From Deinococcus roseus (GTDB lineage: Bacteria; Deinococcota; Deinococci; Deinococcales; Deinococcaceae): a stretch of DNA of 64,000 bases. The notes under the pieces are model-generated. The model had not been told where the DNA came from. It worked only from the letters and a program-made list of their open reading frames with translations, and did no database searches. The DNA lies in NCBI RefSeq assembly GCF_014646895.1, contig NZ_BMOD01000005.1, positions 186,001 to 250,000 of the forward strand. The letters are read 5' to 3'. A program made the position numbers and the translations under genes. The number at the start of each line of letters is the position of its first letter. Position 1 is the first letter of the stretch. Shown here piece after piece: positions 52,801-59,832 of the stretch.

Positions 52801-52994
52801 GCCGGGTCATGCTGACCCAGTTTGCGGCTTTTGTCCTGCAGGTCCCACACGGTTTTCTGGAAACGGGGGTCCTGAGCGGCCTTGCCTTTTGGGGTCAGGC
52901 TGGTTTTTCCAGAAACCGTTCCTCCACTGCTTTTGCGGGCTGCGGGGGTCACCGGGCCTGAACTTTTGCGGGGGGCAGGGGCTTTGCTGGTCAT
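49812..52994 (-). CDS. Putative eCIS cargo/effector with C-terminal PD-(D/E)XK-type domain
   Basis: 1060 aa. Residues 1-270 are Gln/Ala/Ser/Pro-rich and probably disordered, with basic MTSKAPAPRKSSGPVTPAAR at the start, as in injection-system cargo leaders. Residues about 290-520 look coiled-coil. Residues about 560-800 are a helical, partly hydrophobic region (LWEKVKEDLGNLKQMVIDAI, SMFNPAGAIVQAVIAIYNTV, WIERSLASMIPLVIGFLARL) like that of DUF4157-associated eCIS proteins. After a Pro-rich linker (near 900), the C-terminus has D967 in RFHDLG and E982-x-K984 in AVETKNY, a nuclease-like signature. It is the last gene of the operon, overlapping the ATPase stop by 4 bases, with AGGTGA before its ATG. 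No DUF4157 zinc motif was seen. Confidence 0.7.
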   Translation of the reverse strand: MTSKAPAPRKSSGPVTPAARKSSGGTVSGKTSLTPKGKAAQDPRFQKTVWDLQDKSRKLGQHDPASKKRGDLENAAQDPANARSAGAAASQVATMDGAPTGSVQPGNFTGLLRQEIDRLMPQTLDNADQFMQHGEASQIQQAAGGAVQQQTDNASGTLQATAAQAPDPGSQPVRTATPLASETPAQTPNVDTSGAVPQPKQNFDAGIKQNLDTGKDELKKTELPESSFKKANDSRFSKVLDQNQKLQSQALTGLQSYPRTENQIQSAAKSAVSGDSKKGAASLARARVQGGTAVRLKQQSAKERNESRRKAVTDNIERIYNKTRTAAQKHLDGLQDEAMRQFEQGLTRAADNLKRNAELEKEKFREERYSGVTGAARWVADLFRACPDGLKEGFKRARAKFTQETDVLVNRIGQFVDSRIKAAKSEIQRGQSEIQTYVQSLPSDLQSVGLNAQRDMESRFSEMQSSIDTQAQELAQKMAERYQKAQEDADSAIKKLEEENSGMLRGLVDAVGEVIRVLMEFKARLQAALRKGEETIKLILNDPIGFLSNLLAAIKGGLNAFVGNIWTHLKAGFMQWLFGSLMKAGIQPPTDLSLGSIFKLVLQVLGITYDRMRAKAVKLIGERNVRLLEKLYEHIQTLISGGIQALWEKVKEDLGNLKQMVIDAIQNWLIETVIKQAVMKVVSMFNPAGAIVQAVIAIYNTVMFLWEKANQILSFVEAVINSIHAIATGAIGGAIGWIERSLASMIPLVIGFLARLIGLGNVSNKIREFITRVQGKVDAAIDKVIARIVETVKKPFGKGKNSEDKRTDAQKQADLQQASQEGTALLKNPKLSLKKIKGKLGALKQKHRLTQIDLVADQQKQSKETAHIYASINPDIKGPTVEHESEAEVKVTVKEDPPAPKLLPAPKGPIALLPAPRNIPAKTHQQIGNLKGNNKERGDAASDHAQVLHGGDREVYVSTSLGARFHDLGNIPIAANTVMAVETKNYHRYLTVNGTPTENFVKLTSTLQTQIDKDTIWVHRGKFQTPRERRIVQWEFYGAKPTSELMQMLLARGFAVVTRG

Positions 52995-54748
52995 GGTTCA
53001 CCTGTGGGGGGATGCTGTCCCATCTGGCGGTATTCCCGTTGCACGGCGTGCTGCAAATGCTGAAATTGCAGAGGAACCCCCTCCTGCAACCCCAGCAAGG
53101 TGGCCTGCAGCACCACATTGCGGATCTGGCCTCCCGTAAAATCACACTGCTCTGCCAGAAAATCCAGTTCTGCAGGGCGCAACTGGTGGCTGGCAGGGAG
53201 GTGCAGTTTCCAGATTCTTTCCCGTTCAGCGGCCCTGGGACAGGGAAAATCGATGACCAGATCCATGCGCCGCTGGAAAGCCGTGTCGATGCGGTCTGCA
53301 GCGTTGGTGGTGATCAACAGGATGCCCTGGTAGTGCTCCAGGCGTTGCAGCAGGTAATTGGTTTCCAGGTTGGCATAGCGGTCGTTGGCATTGCCAACGG
53401 CGGTGCGCTGGGTCAAGAGGGCGTCTCCTTCATCCAGCAGCAGGATCACGTCTTCAGATTCGGCCTGCTCAAAGACCTCATCCAGGTTTTTCTCGGTCTC
53501 TCCGATGAATTTGGACACCACCCGTGAAAGGTCCACCCGGTACAGCGGCATGTCCAGTACGCCAGCCAGAACCCTGGCAGTCAGGGTTTTTCCTGTGCCA
53601 CTTGGCCCGGAAAACAGGGCTTTCACGCCCACCGGGGGAACCAGCACCTCTGGAAGGTGCTCTCCCAGTTGTTCCCGGAACCTGCAGCGGGCTTCCAGCA
53701 GCCGCAAATCCTGCATCACCGTTTCCGGAAGGGCCAGATCCTGGTGGCTTCCAGAAGAAGGGAGGGCATTCACACTGGGATGCAGGGCTGAGGTGCGCAA
53801 ATCCTCTCCTCTGGCCTGACGGATCAGGTTCCCGGTGGGCAAACGCCGGTGGGTAATGCCTCCAGTTTGACCTGTCACCTGCTGCCAGATCCGCTGGCGC
53901 TCTGAGGGAGCAGGTTTGTTCAGCACCACCCGGTGGGCACGGGTCTGCACCGACTGGTGCTGGGAGGACACAGCAAACACCGGAATCCCCAGAGGCAACT
54001 CTGGCAGTTTAAGGGTGTCCTGAGACTGGGGAAGCTTGACCAGAGGAACCGCGTCCAGCACCACTGCCAGCAGGGCATTTTCATGAAAGGTGTCCGTCAG
54101 ATCGCAAAGCAGGATGCCTTTCTGGTGTTGTCTGGCAGTGGCCTGCAGCAGCGTCTTGCGGCCTGAGTGCCGGACCCCGGACACCAGCACATCCTGCAAA
54201 GCTGGCAAACGAAAACCCTCAGGCAAAAACAATTCTGACAGGACGGGAAGTCTGGATTCCGGCAGATGCCTTTCCAGAGTGCTGTGGTCCCTGAGGACCT
54301 CCCACAGTTCAGGTTGCACACACACAGGGCGCTGCAAACGGGTTCCCTCCTGATGCACAAACCTCAGCAAACCCAGACGCACCCACTGTTCCAGCAGATG
54401 ACGGACAGGCAAAGGGGTGTAATCCTGCCACCACTGTTCCAGCAAGCCCACTGTGGGGTACCCCTGCCCCGTGAGGCCCTCAAAAAGAGCACTGAAGCGC
54501 ACATCCTCCTCCACACTGCCGATCAGAAAAACCAGCGCCAGTTCCTCATCGGTGAGGTTGAGGCCCTCTTTCAAACGCATGATGGGATGGGCAAAGGGGG
54601 TTTTAAAGGGCCTCAGGTCCGAGAGTTCCTGCTGGTAGGCTTCCAGAAAAGGCAACTCCTGAAAACCTCCCAGTTGTTCTTCAAGGGCAGGAAGGGCAAG
54701 GCGCAGCATCTGGTAAAAATGCAATTTGAAGGGTGCAAGGTCCATCAT
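52991..54748 (-). CDS. AAA+ ATPase of the contractile injection system (Afp15-like)
   Basis: 585 aa. The C-terminal AAA+ module has Walker A GPSGTGKT near residue 384, Walker B VILLLDEGDALL near 434, and sensor/arginine region LLITTNAADRIDTAFQRRMD. The N-terminal ~350 residues contain a degenerate second ATPase-like domain lacking a P-loop, the two-domain plan of the ATPases in eCIS loci (Afp15, Pvc15). In characterised systems this protein helps particle assembly or cargo loading. Overlaps of 4 bases with the gene on each side show tight coupling with the tape-measure-like gene and the cargo gene. Confidence 0.85.
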   Translation of the reverse strand: MMDLAPFKLHFYQMLRLALPALEEQLGGFQELPFLEAYQQELSDLRPFKTPFAHPIMRLKEGLNLTDEELALVFLIGSVEEDVRFSALFEGLTGQGYPTVGLLEQWWQDYTPLPVRHLLEQWVRLGLLRFVHQEGTRLQRPVCVQPELWEVLRDHSTLERHLPESRLPVLSELFLPEGFRLPALQDVLVSGVRHSGRKTLLQATARQHQKGILLCDLTDTFHENALLAVVLDAVPLVKLPQSQDTLKLPELPLGIPVFAVSSQHQSVQTRAHRVVLNKPAPSERQRIWQQVTGQTGGITHRRLPTGNLIRQARGEDLRTSALHPSVNALPSSGSHQDLALPETVMQDLRLLEARCRFREQLGEHLPEVLVPPVGVKALFSGPSGTGKTLTARVLAGVLDMPLYRVDLSRVVSKFIGETEKNLDEVFEQAESEDVILLLDEGDALLTQRTAVGNANDRYANLETNYLLQRLEHYQGILLITTNAADRIDTAFQRRMDLVIDFPCPRAAERERIWKLHLPASHQLRPAELDFLAEQCDFTGGQIRNVVLQATLLGLQEGVPLQFQHLQHAVQREYRQMGQHPPTGEP

Positions 54749-56301
54749 CGGTCCACCTCGAATTGGAAGTAAAGGCCCACACCCGCCTGAGGAAGCCAGC
54801 CAGGATCCCGGTCCAGCCTGGCCAGGCGGATTTCAATGGGGTGGGTTTCCAGCGAAAAGGTTGCCTCAACACGGGCTGCACCCACCTCCAGAATGCCTGC
54901 CTGCTGGCAGAGCAGCCCAAAAGGATCTGAGGTGTCCAGAAGGGTTTCTAAAATCAGGGTCAGGTTGTGCAGCAACCTCTGGGCGTGGGGCTGCGTGGAA
55001 GACCAGAGGTTGTCTGGCAGCCGAATTCTGGGGGTCCAGGTGGCAGGTTTTCCTGCAGCCGTGTGACAAAGGATCCAGAGGGGATCTGATCTGAAATCTT
55101 CAAACACCATCAGCCCCACCCGCCCCAGCAAGGCCCAGGGAGATTGCGCTCTGGGGGTCAGGTCGCTGAAATCCGTGACCAGATCCAGCTGCAAGAAAAG
55201 ATTCATCAGGAACAGCAGTCCAGCATACCTCGAACGCATGCGGGTGGTTTCCGGGAATGGGGCTTCAGAAGCTTGTGGAAGGTCCGGGGCCAAAACAGGC
55301 TCCAGAGCATCCGTCTGGGAAAATTCCACAGGCCCTTCAGGCACATTTTCTTGCTGGTGCTGGAGGGCAAGGTCCGGGGTGGCTGCTGGCAGGACGGATG
55401 GAAGCCGGGCAGGAAAATCAGGATTTTCCTGGGCATCCTGATTCTTCTTTTGTTGTGGAGCCTCTTCCAGAAAGGACTGTGTTGTTTTCTGTTCCTGCTG
55501 GTTCTCTGCTTCTTCGTCATCTTCTGGAGACCAGATGGGTTTGTTTTCAGGGTTCAGCAACAGCACCCACTGGCAGGCCAGAAACCTGAGCTCCGGGGCA
55601 GACAGCATCAACAAGGTCAGGCAGTGGATGTCCTGTTCTTCCATCGGAGATTGCATCTGGGACACCTGCTGCAAACGGTCCAGCACCGCCCTGACCTGTG
55701 TATTCCTGGCGGGGAAACCCTGTTCCATCATGGCCTTCAGCTGTTTCCGCAAACTGAGAGGAGCTGTCAGAAACTCTCGCATTGCCCCAGGAAGTTCAGG
55801 CAGCAGGTGATGGCGGGCCAGGTGCCGCACCGCCTCCGTCACAAAAGTGGCAGGCAGGGCAGAAATCCAGCGTTTCCTTTCTGTCCAGTCCAGCAGCAGC
55901 AAAACCCCCGGCAATTCAGGCAGATGTTCTGCGGTCAGGGCTTCCGGGGTGCCCCTCCCCCACCAGACAGGATCAGGGAAAGCCCGGATGAGACACAACA
56001 ATTCTTCTTCGGGGGATGCAAAGAACACCGCATCTGCATCTGAGGGAATCCAGCCCATCTGGGGCCTCACTGCCTTTTGCCAGAGGTCCAGCACACAGTC
56101 CTGCAGGCGTTTCTGCCATTGCTGGCCCTGTTTTGGGAAAGGCAGGGCCAGCTTGCGGATCACCAGCCTTCCCCGACGTGGAAATCCCGGCAGAGAAAAG
56201 GTGGTGTCCTGCAAGAGGCGCTCCAGGCTGTACCGCTGGGGGTAACTGTCCTGCAGGTGGGTTTGCAGGGTCAGTTTGCGGATGGTGTCTGCTGTGTTCA
56301 T
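54745..56301 (-). CDS. CIS tape-measure-like protein (uncertain)
   Basis: 518 aa. The C-terminal ~160 residues (SRYAGLLFLMNLFLQLDLVT, LLHNLTLILETLLDTSDPFG, LCQQAGILEVG, FSLETHPIEIRLARLDRDPG) resemble the end of proteins annotated as contractile injection system tape measure (CIS_TMP). The N-terminus (LTLQTHLQDSYPQRYSLERL) is not recognised. A Glu/Gln-rich linker occupies about 260-350. The family link is weak and the operon position is the main support. It starts after GGAGGTG, about 11 bases before the ATG. A 124-base gap separates it from the gene upstream. Confidence 0.5.
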   Translation of the reverse strand: MNTADTIRKLTLQTHLQDSYPQRYSLERLLQDTTFSLPGFPRRGRLVIRKLALPFPKQGQQWQKRLQDCVLDLWQKAVRPQMGWIPSDADAVFFASPEEELLCLIRAFPDPVWWGRGTPEALTAEHLPELPGVLLLLDWTERKRWISALPATFVTEAVRHLARHHLLPELPGAMREFLTAPLSLRKQLKAMMEQGFPARNTQVRAVLDRLQQVSQMQSPMEEQDIHCLTLLMLSAPELRFLACQWVLLLNPENKPIWSPEDDEEAENQQEQKTTQSFLEEAPQQKKNQDAQENPDFPARLPSVLPAATPDLALQHQQENVPEGPVEFSQTDALEPVLAPDLPQASEAPFPETTRMRSRYAGLLFLMNLFLQLDLVTDFSDLTPRAQSPWALLGRVGLMVFEDFRSDPLWILCHTAAGKPATWTPRIRLPDNLWSSTQPHAQRLLHNLTLILETLLDTSDPFGLLCQQAGILEVGAARVEATFSLETHPIEIRLARLDRDPGWLPQAGVGLYFQFEVDR

Positions 56302-56425
56302 GGGTGTTTTTCACCTCCAATTTGTCAAAGGAACAACCTGCACTGGGCATTTCTGGATCTGGTCAAAAATCAATTGTTTCTTTTGCTGAGCGCTGATTGC
56401 TGATCACTGATCGCCTTCTCTGTCT
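56302..56425. other. 124-base gap inside the eCIS operon
   Basis: It contains near-repeats of CTGATTGCTGATCACTGATC around 56388-56412, resembling small dispersed repeats. On the minus strand a TTGACA lies 34 bases before the 518-aa gene and could be a -35, but no clear -10 was found. A GGTGAAAAACACC mini-hairpin lies next to the start codon. Confidence 0.35.
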
Positions 56426-57538
56426 TCAGTAACTGTTGTTCCAGTACAGCGTGGGATCGGTGAACATCGCCCAGCGCTGGCTGAAATCCAGCAAATAACT
56501 GCCCCAGTACCCCAGGGAAGTGCGCGAAAAACCTTCTCCGCTGTTCAGGGCTTCTTGCATCATGCGTCGGGTTCCACTGCGGCTGAGGGTGGCCTGGGAT
56601 CCGGTGTTCAGTTGTGCAGGAAGGATTCCAGTGGGGGGCAGGAAAGCAAAAGCTTCATCGAAGGCATTGGCTGTGATCTGTCCGGGGTCTCCTCCCACAT
56701 TCGCCACCAGTTGCCCGAGCTGTTCGTGGTACTGCTGAAGCATGGCGTGGTTTCTGGCCCGGTTCTGGGAGAGGTTGAGTTTTTCTTGCAAGGCGTGAAA
56801 CAGGGACCTGCGCACGGCCCAACCATCCAGAACCCATCCCGAGGTGCGGGTGTGCAGCAGGGTAAGGGGTTCCTCATCGCTGGAAATCCAGTCTCGCACG
56901 GGGTCAGGCAGCACGAGTTCAGGCCAGAAGTCATCCTGGAGGGGATTGACTGGGGTGGGATTGCGCGTGCCATAACAGAAGTGGGCCAGCAGGTTTTGCT
57001 GCTGGGAGGCCACAGCGTTCTGGATGGCTTTCTCTGCATCAGGCCAGCGGTGCAGTCGGAACACCACACCCGGCATCTGGTCTTTGTAATTGCATTTGCT
57101 GGGTGCCCCACCCATCCCGAACATCGGTGCCCGGCCTTCCAGACGGGACCTGGGGGTCACGGTCAGCACGTACACCCGGTCTTTCTGTACGGTGTCTGAC
57201 ACATAGATGCCTTCATTGCAGTTGCGGAATTCTCCATCGTCGTCTTCAGTGTCCGTGTAGATGTCATGGATGTTCAGCTGGATTTCACTGTCCAGCACCA
57301 GAGGGGTGCCCAGCCGGTTGAAGCCCCATCCGGGGGTGATTTTGAGGGTCTGGTTCTGCAGGGTGACCTTCAGGCCCTCTGCCACCCCTGAGCCGTGCAG
57401 CAGACCAAAGCGCTGGTCCAGGTTGTCCAGTGCAGCGTAAAGCCGCTTGAGGTCTTCGGCACTGAGGGCACGTCCGTTGAAGAAGTGCGGAACTGCCCCA
57501 CTTCTGGCTGCGATGAATTCGTCCAGCAGGGTGTTCAT
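56426..57538 (-). CDS. eCIS-associated protein of unknown function, N-domain shared with neighbour
   Basis: 370 aa. The first ~90 residues (HFFNGRALSAEDLKRLYAAL, LLHGSGVAEGLKVTLQNQTL and KITPGWGFNRLGTPL) follow the same pattern as the N-terminus of the next gene upstream and of proteins common in eCIS loci: aromatic-x-x-G-L, a helical DL/DF segment, G.G...GL, then PG.A....G. The remainder is predicted mixed and not recognised. A baseplate or fibre-attachment part is a reasonable guess from context. The start overlaps the 752-aa gene stop (ATGA). Confidence 0.6.
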   Translation of the reverse strand: MNTLLDEFIAARSGAVPHFFNGRALSAEDLKRLYAALDNLDQRFGLLHGSGVAEGLKVTLQNQTLKITPGWGFNRLGTPLVLDSEIQLNIHDIYTDTEDDDGEFRNCNEGIYVSDTVQKDRVYVLTVTPRSRLEGRAPMFGMGGAPSKCNYKDQMPGVVFRLHRWPDAEKAIQNAVASQQQNLLAHFCYGTRNPTPVNPLQDDFWPELVLPDPVRDWISSDEEPLTLLHTRTSGWVLDGWAVRRSLFHALQEKLNLSQNRARNHAMLQQYHEQLGQLVANVGGDPGQITANAFDEAFAFLPPTGILPAQLNTGSQATLSRSGTRRMMQEALNSGEGFSRTSLGYWGSYLLDFSQRWAMFTDPTLYWNNSY

Positions 57539-59793
57539 TCGGCCCTCACCTGATAAAAGTTGACTTCCAGATGCAGGGTGATTTCCGATTCAAATTCCCT
57601 GAAGTCCATGGGGAACATCTCTCCGCGCCAGCCAAACAGTTGCAGCACCACGCGTTCTGAGGTGGCGGGTTCTGCCACCTGCACATGCACGAAAACCCCA
57701 CGTCGGGATTGCACGGTGGCCTTGACCACATAGCGGTAATTTCCAGCTTCGTGTTTGGAGGGTCCAAAGTACACGGCGATGCGCCCTTCGCCTTCGGGTT
57801 CCACACCGTTGATGTTGTAAAGCCCTCTGGGATTGAAGGGCATCAGTTCGATGGGTCCAGCCGCGTACAGGCCGTAGGGTTTGCCGGGAATGGTGCTGAC
57901 ATAATCTTTGGATCCAGAGGAGGGCTCTGCACCAGCTTCAGGCAAATCCCGCACCTGCCAGACAAAGCCTTCTCCGCCTCCCAGATTGACGCTGACCAGG
58001 GTCTGGTTGTCACTGGTGGGGGTGCCCTGAATCTCAATGCCCTGCAAGGCCCGCACGGTGGTGCTGTCGGGGCTTCCAATCACATCGCCGCCCAGAGAAA
58101 CCGGTGCCCAGTCCTCGCCGGTGAACATCAACACCTGACCATTGTCCGGTCCCTGGTTGCGCACAGGGACGTGCTGGATGGCGGTCACTGTGGACTGACC
58201 CGACAGGAAATCCATCAGGACATCCCCCTGCGGGAAAATCACCGGGGTCCATTGCAGGGTTTCCAGACCTTCGGTGAAAGTGGTGATCATGAACTGTCCG
58301 GGCGCTCCAGCAGGCCCGAAAATGGACACGCCCTGGATGGCGGAAAGCTGGCTGTTCTGGGGATCTCCCGTGACATCTCCACCCAGATACACGGGTTGCC
58401 ATTCTGACCCGGTGTATTTGAGGATCTGGTTGTCATCCGGGGTCTGGCTGGACACAGGGTGTTTCTGCAGGCCCACCACGGTGGAATCTCCGTGCTCAAA
58501 GTCCAGCTGCACATCTCCTGCAGGTGCATTCACAGGCACCCACACCAGACGCTGTGGGTCTTCTTCGGATTCAGGGTTTCCGGTGTAGGTGGTGACCAGA
58601 AGCTGGTTGTTCTGGGTGGCTGGACTTTGCAGCGGGATGCCCTGCAATGCAGACACGAAGGTGCTTTTCACCGTTCCGGTGATGTCCCCGACCAGCATGG
58701 GAAAGGGGGTGGCCTGCCAGATGTTGTCTTTCAGGCCCAGGAAGGTCAGGGGCTCATCGTCTGTGCGGATGGTCCCGTCCGGGTACACATCGTAGGTCTG
58801 GATCTTGGAGACTCTGGTCTGGTGGGTGGGTCCGGTGACTTCTCCGTACAGCACCCGGTCCTTCCCCTTTTGCAGGTAGGTGGTGAGGAGGGAAAGGTCC
58901 AGCAGCACAGGACGTGCCGTTTCATCAATGCGAACGCTGTTCACGTTGCCTGCCTGGAAATCAGCGATGATCCCGGCCAGCAGCAGGGCATGCTGTCTGG
59001 GAGGCAGACCATCCGGGGTGGCTTCCTGGTCCAGTGCAGCGGTGCGCAGGGTGGTCACCCAGTGGGTGGTCAGCACCTGCAGCACCCGGTCCAGCACCGG
59101 TTCGGGAACACTCAGGTGGCCCTCCCAGTCCAGCAGGGGGGCGAGAATGGTTTGCAGGTGGGTTTCCAGCCCTGCCCCCAGATCCGGGTTGAGGTTCTGC
59201 TGCAGGATGCCAATGAGCTGGTTCACCAGATGGTCCGGGGTTTCCTCTCCCATCAGGGCACGGGTACGCACCCTGTCCCGCAACCAGCCAGAGAATTCAT
59301 GTTCCAGGCGGTACAGACGGTGGTCCGGGGCCGTGAAGCTGAAATCCAGAATGAAGTCGTCTTCCCAGCGGCTGGGCACCAGGCTTTCCTGTGCGGTGCG
59401 GCAGGGCTGTGAGGGCAATGGCTCCTCATCGGTGGGGCAGGAACGGTATTCCAGGGTCACGTAAAGGTGCTGTTCCCCTTCGCTGAGACCAGGCTGCTTT
59501 TTCAGCCATGCAGCAAGGCTGGCGCACTGCACACGGGGCACCCGCACCAGTTCTCCGCTGGGCGTGAGGGCCAGACCCGGGGTGACTTTCACTTCCGCAG
59601 ATTCGTATTTGACCTGCAGGCCGCAAAGGGTGCCGTATCCCAGCGCTCCCCGGCTGAGCAGGTGCTGGTGGCCGGACAGGTAAGCAAATTCCTGGGTGAA
59701 ATCGTCTTCGCCCAGCACCATGCCTTCTGCGAAGTAAACGTGCTTGTCAAACCGGGTGAGCGCATGGGTGAGGGGATCGGTGCAGGTTTTCAT
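57535..59793 (-). CDS. Fibre-like eCIS protein with five ~47-residue repeats
   Basis: About 752 aa. The N-terminus (VYFAEGMVLGEDDFTQEFAY, LGYGTLCGLQVKYES, VTPGLALTPSGELVRVP) is the eCIS-type N-domain shared with the neighbouring 370-aa protein. Residues about 368-620 hold five repeats of the form GDV.G....S.V.A.QG..V....P...Q.L......W.P, as found in phage tail fibres (GDITGTVKSTFVSALQG, GDVTGDPQNSQLSAIQG, GDVIGSPDSTTVRALQG and two variants). A beta-rich C-terminal domain follows. A fibre or target-recognition role is inferred. The ATG at 59793 has AAGGAGG five bases upstream; the longer frame has no such site. Confidence 0.75.
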   Translation of the reverse strand: MKTCTDPLTHALTRFDKHVYFAEGMVLGEDDFTQEFAYLSGHQHLLSRGALGYGTLCGLQVKYESAEVKVTPGLALTPSGELVRVPRVQCASLAAWLKKQPGLSEGEQHLYVTLEYRSCPTDEEPLPSQPCRTAQESLVPSRWEDDFILDFSFTAPDHRLYRLEHEFSGWLRDRVRTRALMGEETPDHLVNQLIGILQQNLNPDLGAGLETHLQTILAPLLDWEGHLSVPEPVLDRVLQVLTTHWVTTLRTAALDQEATPDGLPPRQHALLLAGIIADFQAGNVNSVRIDETARPVLLDLSLLTTYLQKGKDRVLYGEVTGPTHQTRVSKIQTYDVYPDGTIRTDDEPLTFLGLKDNIWQATPFPMLVGDITGTVKSTFVSALQGIPLQSPATQNNQLLVTTYTGNPESEEDPQRLVWVPVNAPAGDVQLDFEHGDSTVVGLQKHPVSSQTPDDNQILKYTGSEWQPVYLGGDVTGDPQNSQLSAIQGVSIFGPAGAPGQFMITTFTEGLETLQWTPVIFPQGDVLMDFLSGQSTVTAIQHVPVRNQGPDNGQVLMFTGEDWAPVSLGGDVIGSPDSTTVRALQGIEIQGTPTSDNQTLVSVNLGGGEGFVWQVRDLPEAGAEPSSGSKDYVSTIPGKPYGLYAAGPIELMPFNPRGLYNINGVEPEGEGRIAVYFGPSKHEAGNYRYVVKATVQSRRGVFVHVQVAEPATSERVVLQLFGWRGEMFPMDFREFESEITLHLEVNFYQVRAE

Positions 59794-59832
59794 GGGTCCT
59801 CCTTGAATCAATGGGCACAGCAAAAGGGTGGA

